Shown: positions 5,210 to 10,025 of the stretch, piece after piece
Layout of the letters: every line of letters starts with the position of its first letter
Numbering within the stretch: the first letter of the stretch is position 1
From: Spirochaetia bacterium
Lineage (GTDB): Bacteria > Spirochaetota > Spirochaetia > PWKH01
Length of the DNA: 10,025 bases
Assembly: GCA_021736505.1 (NCBI GenBank)
Contig: JAIPFU010000052.1
Span: 1-10,025 of the forward strand
Direction: 5' to 3'
Position numbers and translations under genes: made by a program
The notes under the pieces: model-generated
Seen by the model: only the letters and a program-made list of their open reading frames with translations
What the model was told of the DNA's origin: nothing
Database searches by the model: none

Positions 5210-7036
5210 ATGCATGCAAATAAACCAAAGGAACAAAACAACTATGGGCAAAGATGGGCAGCCGCTGCAGCTCTTGCTGATGGGGACAAAACGTATTGGG
5301 AAGCTTTCGATTATTTTATCATATTTTTAAGAAGATTCGGCTTCTTTCTCAGCCCTGAAACAAGCCATAAAGAGACACTTAAACAATTTCTATCAGATAC
5401 GCTTGCTGACCTGATAAACCGTAAATGGGCTATGTATCATGAGGATACCGGCAAGTATAGTTTAACGGAAACAGGAAAGAAAGAAGCTAATACAATGCTT
5501 AAAGAAGTTTTTCATAGCAGGAAAAACCTAAACAAGCTTCTTAATCCAATAAAGATTACGCAGCTTACGTTCTGGGTTCATCTTTTATTAAGTGTCGTAA
5601 AGCTTCCAGCAGCTTTATTATCAGGCTCCATATCCCTTCTTAACGACGCATTAGACACAATTATTGACTCATTTTCTTCACTAGCCGTCTATCTAGGTGT
5701 GCGGTTTAAAAAGGAAACTGCATCAAGCTACATTATATTACTCTTTATGACTTTCACAGGCCTGTATGCTCTCTGGGAAGCAGTACTTCACTTTATCCAA
5801 GGGAATACCATTACTCCGGCTCCGCTAGCTTATCTTGCAATTATTTTATCTTCGGTTTTTTCTTTTGCCTTATGGATGCTTCAGAAAATTACCGGACTTA
5901 AATTCGGCTCCTTAGCAATAACAGCGCAATCAATTGACTCACGAAATCATCTATTAACGGCAGCGGGGGTATTATTAAGTTTTTTTGCCTCATGGCTAGG
6001 TACTCCCTTGGTGGATCTGCTTATAGGGCTTGTTATTGCGTTAATCATCCTTAAAAGTTCCTGGAACTTGTTTTTTGATATTCGAAGAAATACAAATAAT
6101 GAACAAATTGATTTCTCCGTTTACGGCTTTCCCGTCTTCGAAAAGTTCAGAGATAATCAGATGACACAATGGCTACTCTTTCAAATACACTCTGGAAATA
6201 TTGAAAACAGACAGCAATTATTCTATGAAGCTAGCCTATCTGTACATTTTGAAAACAATAATCAGCTCGAAGTACTTGGTTTATCAAACAGTGATACGTA
6301 TAAAACGAGAATCCGGGAAATCTGCAAGCTGCTCTTTGATGATCATTTAGTCCTTGAAAAAAACAACTCTCTGTACTTAAGTAATTTAGGTAAACAACGA
6401 ATAAAACAATTCATACAAAATGGAAAAATTCCGAGCAGCTTTTTTCATTCTGCGAAGCAGCGTGCATTGTCAATCCTATTCAGCTTATTCTACGGCATTG
6501 CCTTCATCGTGTTGTGGTTCGGACTAAAGTATATACCCTTCATCCAGAAAACAGTCATTTGGCCCCAGGATATGACATTGCTGATACTTTTCCAGCAGCC
6601 CGTGTATACGCTTGAAATTCCATTTGTCATTATCACGCTTTTCTTGTTTATGAAAGGCTGGCTTCAAGTGAGAACCGCAAATCTGCACTTACATCATTCT
6701 ACTCATGACAGCAGCTCTTTGTCAGTTACCGGACCGTATTCCCGAAGAGTCCATCCCATGTACGGAGGTTTCATAATTTCGTGGATTTCCATTGGACTTG
6801 CTTCTGGTTCCCCAATAATTCTCGGTGCAGCTTTTTTCATGTCAGTCGTGCAGATAGCTTCAGCACTGTTTGAAGAGAGAAGATTATCAGCAATTCATGA
6901 AAATGAGTGGGAAAAATTTTTTAACGGGCGAAAATTCAGATTCTTGAAACCATGGGAAATCATAAGCTTATTAGTTCTGATATTGGCATGGATCGCTATC
7001 GGCATCCAGTACGATTTGCACATCCCTTTTATGTAG
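5210..7036 (+). CDS. Fusion protein: winged-helix-like, CDF cation transporter core, winged-helix-like, ICMT/PEMT-like methyltransferase
   Basis: A 608-residue membrane protein. Residues 1-105 are soluble and end in a winged-helix-like unit (FLSDTLADLINRKWA ... KYSLTETGKKEA). Residues about 115-288 resemble the CDF six-helix core: SGSISLLNDALDTIIDSFSS in TM2 carries the DxxxD metal pair (Asp149, Asp153), and the TM5 signature has Asp243 and His247 where YiiP has His and Asp. The usual CDF cytosolic ferredoxin-like domain is absent. Instead 300-405 is soluble with another winged-helix-like end (ICKLLFDDHLVLEKNNSLYLSNLGKQRI). Residues 415-600 are membrane-bound with TGPYSRRVHPMYGG (507-520) and FEERRL (554-559), the HP-MY and EE marks of isoprenylcysteine/phospholipid methyltransferases that use SAM. 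The CDF part likely exports a divalent metal; the methyl acceptor is unknown. The ATG at 5210 has only a weak ribosome binding site (AGG at 5198-5200); the frame is open back to 5123 without a standard start. Codon use is more AT-rich than the flanking genes, consistent with transfer. Confidence 0.8.
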   Translation: MHANKPKEQNNYGQRWAAAAALADGDKTYWEAFDYFIIFLRRFGFFLSPETSHKETLKQFLSDTLADLINRKWAMYHEDTGKYSLTETGKKEANTMLKEVFHSRKNLNKLLNPIKITQLTFWVHLLLSVVKLPAALLSGSISLLNDALDTIIDSFSSLAVYLGVRFKKETASSYIILLFMTFTGLYALWEAVLHFIQGNTITPAPLAYLAIILSSVFSFALWMLQKITGLKFGSLAITAQSIDSRNHLLTAAGVLLSFFASWLGTPLVDLLIGLVIALIILKSSWNLFFDIRRNTNNEQIDFSVYGFPVFEKFRDNQMTQWLLFQIHSGNIENRQQLFYEASLSVHFENNNQLEVLGLSNSDTYKTRIREICKLLFDDHLVLEKNNSLYLSNLGKQRIKQFIQNGKIPSSFFHSAKQRALSILFSLFYGIAFIVLWFGLKYIPFIQKTVIWPQDMTLLILFQQPVYTLEIPFVIITLFLFMKGWLQVRTANLHLHHSTHDSSSLSVTGPYSRRVHPMYGGFIISWISIGLASGSPIILGAAFFMSVVQIASALFEERRLSAIHENEWEKFFNGRKFRFLKPWEIISLLVLILAWIAIGIQYDLHIPFM

Positions 7037-7051
7037 TTATTTACTCATTTT

Positions 7052-7077
7052 TGCAAACCTAGCCGAGGGAGTTTGCA
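7052..7077. other. Hairpin beyond the fusion gene
   Basis: TGCAAAC (7052-7058) pairs with GTTTGCA (7071-7077). An alternative pairing CCGAG (7063-7067) with CTCGG (7084-7088) competes with it. No T-tract follows, so it is not a clear terminator. Confidence 0.4.
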
Positions 7078-7137
7078 TTTCGTCTCGGAGAAGATTTCCA
7101 CATTTTTGCATTTCGTCTCGGAGAAGATTTCCACACA
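7072..7137. repeat. Two tandem 33-bp repeats
   Basis: TTTGCATTTCGTCTCGGAGA begins both copies (7072-7104 and 7105-7137); they are identical over the first 31 bases. A degenerate earlier copy may start near 7050 (TTTGCA ... GCCGAGGGAG). The array lies between the convergent fusion and exonuclease genes. Confidence 0.9.
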
Positions 7138-7165
7138 CATCCCACATCCCACACCACACCACATT
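7131..7165. repeat. CCACA/CCCACAT-rich simple repeat
   Basis: A run of CACACA, two CCCACAT-like and two CCACA units, purely A, C and T on this strand. It continues directly from the 33-bp array and ends just before the exonuclease stop codon. Confidence 0.75.
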
Positions 7166-7171
7166 ATTTTT

Positions 7172-7792
7172 CTATAAAAAATCGCGTGTCACAATATTTG
7201 AAGAAGGAGCCATATCCGGCCAGTTAAATTGGACATCAGGATTCTCAATGAAACTATCTAAAGAAAAATCAGCTTGATGATCGGCGTAATTCTGAATATA
7301 GCGTAAAAGATGTACCGTCGCCGCACAGTCAGCTAAGGCTGTATGGGCGCGTTCCAGGCTGATTCCCAGATAGTCGCACAAGGGCCCTAAACTCCTGCTC
7401 CGCAGATAGGGAAAGAGTCGTCGGGACAGACGGAGGGTACATAAGGAAGGAAGAGATTCCACAGGGATCCCGGCATTGTACAACTCCGCAAGCAGAAATC
7501 CCCTGTCAAAGGGAATATTATGGGCAACCAGGATGCTTTCTCTCAGAAAAGGGATAATATTACCGACAAGCTCCGAAAAGACTGGTGCATCTTTCAGCAT
7601 ACTGCTGCTCAAACCGTGGATATGTGTTGCTCCAGCAGGCCCTTCGGGATTAACCAAAGAAGAGAACCGATCGAGAATATTTCCGTCCTCATCAATCTGA
7701 ATCAAGCCGATTTCGATGATTCTTCCTCCGTTCTTCGGGGAAAGAGATGAAGTTTCCAAGTCAATTACTGAATAGCTTTTCGATTCGGTCAT
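7172..7792 (-). CDS. DnaQ-like (DEDDh) 3'-5' exonuclease
   Basis: A 206-residue protein with all three exonuclease motifs: ExoI VIDLETSSL (Asp11, Glu13), ExoII LVAHNIPFDRGFL (Asp96), and ExoIII HTALADC (His150, Asp155). These residues bind the two metal ions and activate water, and His at ExoIII places it in the DEDDh subgroup with Pol III epsilon, RNase T and the PolC exonuclease domain. Length fits a stand-alone exonuclease domain plus a short C-terminal tail of about 35 residues with no recognised motif. It removes nucleotides from 3' ends of DNA or RNA, in proofreading or repair; which cannot be told here. ATG at 7792 has AAAAGGGAG 8 nt upstream. It follows the KdgT-type gene by 33 bp on the same strand, so the two are probably co-transcribed, but they have no obvious functional link. 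Confidence 0.9.
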   Translation of the reverse strand: MTESKSYSVIDLETSSLSPKNGGRIIEIGLIQIDEDGNILDRFSSLVNPEGPAGATHIHGLSSSMLKDAPVFSELVGNIIPFLRESILVAHNIPFDRGFLLAELYNAGIPVESLPSLCTLRLSRRLFPYLRSRSLGPLCDYLGISLERAHTALADCAATVHLLRYIQNYADHQADFSLDSFIENPDVQFNWPDMAPSSNIVTRDFL

Positions 7793-7825
7793 AACATACG
7801 CTCCCTTTTAAAAAAGACCATTATA

Positions 7826-8896
7826 TCATATTTCCCCAGATGGACCAGATGGACCAGATGAGCCAGATGAGCCAGATGAGACCTTGGAGTCATCTGCAAT
7901 TTTGCGCTTTAACATTTTCTGTTCTGCATCATATACTGCATGGACGAGATAGGGGCAGAAAACTGCTGTCAGTATTGCTGAGGCTCCAATTTGAGCTGTT
8001 GCGGACTCAACAAAAGGGGCAAAGGAAGGGTCAATCGATGCTATAAGCACGGGATATATGACTGTATTGCCGGCCGTATTACCCATACCTGCTGCAATAG
8101 AATTCCCCTTCTTTTTCCAACTGTTAGGAACAAAAACAGCATATACGGGAAAGAGCAGAGCTCCGGTAAAGAGAACTGTGAGCACCGCCAGCAAGACTCC
8201 CTGCAGACCTGCATGAATGATTGCTGCCAGAGAGATATTCGCTCCCAAAGCAAAGGCGAAAAACGGGATCGCCAAACGAACTCCCGGGCGCAGAAAGCTT
8301 CGGAAATCTTCATCCGCATTACCAATCAGCATACCGGCGAGAGCAGGTACGATAACTGCGACGATATCGATGAAAGAGATTTCAGCCATTCCTCCCATAC
8401 TGATTCCAATGAAAACGAAGAAGGGGCTGGCGGTTAGCATAATAATTGTCCCCCCGCCTAAATCAGTTTCATCACCATATCTCTCAGCAAGGGCCATGAA
8501 AAGACCACCGTTTGTACAGATCAGCACAATCATCACCGTTATGGGATGAATACCTGCAAAAGATTCACTATCCCCTATGAGAACAGCAAAAAGATAGCTG
8601 ATGCCCATGCCAATAAGAATTTTACTTGCTGCAAGAAGGGAGCCCTTGTACATGGCTATGCCGGAACTTTTAAACGAGATTTGGGCGCCGCTGCAGAAAA
8701 GCACAAGTCCTATAAGAGGGATTCCGCCATCTTTGAATAGGCCGGTAGTGAAACTGCCTATGGTAAGGGCATCAGGAAATACCGTATTGACTAATGCACC
8801 GAGAATGAAAAACACCGACATCATGCCGCCGGGGACCTTCTGTATCGTTCGGAGAATGGGAATCTGAAACGTACTTTCTGCTGTTTTACTACTCAT
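7826..8896 (-). CDS. kdgT: 2-keto-3-deoxygluconate permease (KdgT family)
   Basis: An inner-membrane secondary transporter expected to import 2-keto-3-deoxygluconate, a pectin and polyuronate breakdown product, with protons. From ATG at 8896 it has 356 residues, slightly longer than E. coli KdgT. Family blocks visible are KVPGGMM near the N-terminus (20-26), LGALVNTVFP, GSFTTGLFKDG, CTNGGLFMAL (127-136), and IPFFAFALG (209-218). About ten hydrophobic segments fill the rest. An in-frame GTG at 8926 would add ten residues, but it has no ribosome binding site and a TTGACA overlaps its upstream flank, so I prefer the ATG, which also lacks a clear site. The last 12 residues before EI are SSGSSGPSGPSG, encoded by 9-bp repeats and not part of the family. 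It is the first gene of a pair with the exonuclease. Confidence 0.85.
   Translation of the reverse strand: MSSKTAESTFQIPILRTIQKVPGGMMSVFFILGALVNTVFPDALTIGSFTTGLFKDGGIPLIGLVLFCSGAQISFKSSGIAMYKGSLLAASKILIGMGISYLFAVLIGDSESFAGIHPITVMIVLICTNGGLFMALAERYGDETDLGGGTIIMLTASPFFVFIGISMGGMAEISFIDIVAVIVPALAGMLIGNADEDFRSFLRPGVRLAIPFFAFALGANISLAAIIHAGLQGVLLAVLTVLFTGALLFPVYAVFVPNSWKKKGNSIAAGMGNTAGNTVIYPVLIASIDPSFAPFVESATAQIGASAILTAVFCPYLVHAVYDAEQKMLKRKIADDSKVSSGSSGSSGPSGPSGEI
7835..7879 (-). repeat. 9-bp tandem repeat encoding the KdgT tail
   Basis: Five near-identical 9-bp units on the plus strand (GATGGACCA twice, then GATGAGCCA twice, plus flank) give SSG, SSG, PSG, PSG at the C-terminus of the permease. 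Confidence 0.85.
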
Positions 8897-8903
8897 AATA
8901 CTT

Positions 8904-8933
8904 GTTCTATGGGAATTTGCAGACACATGTCAA
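8904..8933 (-). promoter_or_regulatory. Candidate promoter for kdgT
   Basis: On the minus strand TTGACA (8928-8933), an 18-bp spacer and TAGAAC (8904-8909, 4 of 6 matches). Transcription would begin at about 8897, next to the ATG, implying a leaderless or nearly leaderless message. The poor -10 makes this tentative. Confidence 0.3.
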
Positions 8934-8939
8934 TGGATT

Positions 8940-9005
8940 AGCATAATTAAAATGGGGAAAATGAGAAAAAATGAAAATATATACTGTATTGTGTGATATT
9001 ATGCT
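8940..9005. promoter_or_regulatory. Spaced inverted repeat in the divergent kdgT/E2 region
   Basis: AGCATAAT (8940-8947) and ATTATGCT (8998-9005) are exact inverted copies about 50 bp apart, with one further imperfectly matched flanking pair. ATACTGTAT, itself a palindrome, lies between them. The position between divergent genes suits an operator pair, but the arms are short and AT-rich. Confidence 0.3.
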
Positions 9006-9030
9006 GAATTTCTGGTATGAAAAGTAGTTA

Positions 9031-9059
9031 TTGTCATATTTGATTTTAAAAGCTATAAT
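9031..9059 (+). promoter_or_regulatory. Sigma70-type promoter for the E2-like gene
   Basis: TTGTCA (9031-9036), a 17-bp spacer and a perfect TATAAT (9054-9059). Predicted start near 9066 leaves a 5' leader of about 120 nt in which I see no recognised regulatory RNA. Confidence 0.7.
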
Positions 9060-9187
9060 TGATTAATTATGGAGTTTCACCTATTCATGTCTATTTCACG
9101 TTAAATCGTCTTACTTATAAATCGGGATATAAGCAAAGCCGCAGCAGCATGAAGACGTCCACTTGAATTCTGTAATTGGAGATCGCA

Positions 9188-10025
9188 ATGCAAAAAAGAA
9201 ATGATGCCTTCCTCGTCAAGGACATAAAAACATATAATAGAATTTTTCCTTATCTTATGAAGAAAAGAAATGAATCCCTGGTGTATCACAATTTTTCTGC
9301 AGATATTTCCGGGGCGGTCGAGTATATTGAAGAAAAAAACCGCAGGGCGAATGAAAAAAAATACCGAATTTTCGATATTATCATGGCTTCCATAGTGCGC
9401 ACTTTTGCTCTTTATCCCGCATTAAATCGTTTTATTGCAGGCCATGAATTTTGGCAGAGAAAGGAACTCTCCTTCAATTTTGTAATAAAAACCAACTACA
9501 CCGAGGATGCCCCGGAAAGAAATGTCCTGGTTACATTTGAACCCGATATGGCATTTGAGGAGATTGCTGCAGTCATGCGTCATTCAATTAATTCCGCCCG
9601 ACATGACGAAGAGACCCCCGAGGAAGCTATAATAAAAAAACTTTTCAAACTACCTAAGCCGTTACGCATCGGGGTAATAAAATTGTTTCAAGTCCTTGAT
9701 TCCATCGGTAGATACCCGAAAATTCTGAGGGATGTTGATGGAATGCATGCCTCTGCTGGTATTGCAAACCTCGGAAGTCTGGGAATATCCGAACCTGCTC
9801 TGCACCATTTATATAACCACGGGACATCATCTATGTTTATCACCTTCGGCAGTATGGCGAGGAAACGGCAGTTGGCAGATGACGGAAACAGCTCATACAG
9901 CAATGTGATTGATTTTTCCGTTACTATGGATGAAAGGATTGCCGAGGGCTACTATTTCATGAAAGCTCTGAATACTTTCAAATCTATTCTTGAGGATCCT
10001 TCGGTCCTTGAGAAAAGGCTCATTA
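9188..10025 (+). CDS. Stand-alone 2-oxoacid dehydrogenase E2/CAT-fold acyltransferase homologue, open at right edge
   Basis: ATG at 9188 follows GGAGAT at 9178-9183; 279 residues are visible and the frame is still open. There is no lipoyl domain or E1/E3-binding linker: the chain begins almost directly in the chloramphenicol-acetyltransferase-like catalytic fold. Blocks typical of E2 cores are present: FDIIMASIVRTFALYPALNRF (about 65-85), SAGIANLGSLGI (about 188-199) and GTSSMFITFGSMARK. The catalytic HxxxDG motif of E2 and CAT (DHRxxDG) is here DERIAEG at 248-254, so the general-base His is Glu249 and the Asp is Glu253. I recall related stand-alone proteins with DERxxDG, so this may be a family trait rather than damage. 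It could have a changed acyl-transfer chemistry or a non-catalytic role. It is divergent from kdgT, with its own promoter. Confidence 0.82.
   Translation, partial: MQKRNDAFLVKDIKTYNRIFPYLMKKRNESLVYHNFSADISGAVEYIEEKNRRANEKKYRIFDIIMASIVRTFALYPALNRFIAGHEFWQRKELSFNFVIKTNYTEDAPERNVLVTFEPDMAFEEIAAVMRHSINSARHDEETPEEAIIKKLFKLPKPLRIGVIKLFQVLDSIGRYPKILRDVDGMHASAGIANLGSLGISEPALHHLYNHGTSSMFITFGSMARKRQLADDGNSSYSNVIDFSVTMDERIAEGYYFMKALNTFKSILEDPSVLEKRLI

Noticed and set aside
4957..5241. A 94-codon minus-strand reading frame across the fusion gene's leader
   Set aside because: It overlaps the start of the fusion gene antisense, has no recognised motif, and covers the best promoter. It is most likely chance.
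3465..7171. Mobile element or genomic island with defined ends
   Set aside because: The segment is AT-richer and repeat-bearing, but there is no integrase, transposase, tRNA or matching terminal repeats.
7166..7182. ATTTTT/AAAAAT hairpin at the exonuclease stop as a terminator
   Set aside because: The stem contains only A-T pairs and no T-tract follows on the minus strand.

Overview
This is a bacterial chromosome fragment of moderate GC. Coding is dense at both ends. A looser, more AT-rich stretch of about 3.5 kb (roughly 3465-7170) lies in the middle. Ribosome binding sites are of the ordinary GGAG/AAGG kind and promoters look sigma70-like. I see no tRNA, rRNA, IS element, phage gene or CRISPR array. 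The lineage cannot be fixed from the sequence. The hydrolase family, the stand-alone E2-like acyltransferase and the small exported beta-type protein would fit an anaerobic spirochaete or a Bacillota-like heterotroph, but this is a weak inference.

Left part (1-3464). An alpha/beta hydrolase of the DUF6051 type enters from the left edge and runs on the plus strand. It faces a minus-strand pair: an AraC-family regulator (2541-3464) followed 69 bp later by an MFS transporter (1299-2471). The pair is probably a regulator-transporter unit.

Middle part (3465-7171). First comes a non-coding stretch with three tandem 41-bp repeats and an A/T-rich perfect hairpin. A small secreted protein follows (4145-4657). 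Next is a candidate structured RNA ending in a very strong intrinsic terminator (4720-4857). Last is the most unusual gene of the window (5210-7036): a 608-residue protein joining a winged-helix-like N-terminus, a cation diffusion facilitator (CDF) membrane core, a second winged-helix-like segment and an ICMT/PEMT-like membrane methyltransferase domain. It has its own promoter and a roughly 180-nt leader carrying a duplicated split motif.

Right part (7172-10025). A minus-strand pair, a KdgT-type 2-keto-3-deoxygluconate permease and a DnaQ-like 3'-5' exonuclease, is separated by 33 bp. Diverging from it is a plus-strand stand-alone 2-oxoacid dehydrogenase E2-type acyltransferase homologue, open at the right edge, with a near-consensus promoter. 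KdgT points to use of pectin- or polyuronate-derived sugar acids.

A theme across the window is short tandem repeats. There are at least seven independent arrays with units of 9, 18, 18, 21, 33 and 41 bp plus a CCACA-rich tract. Three lie in frame inside coding genes (hydrolase, AraC regulator, KdgT), where they add low-complexity hydrophilic segments. The others lie in intergenic DNA.
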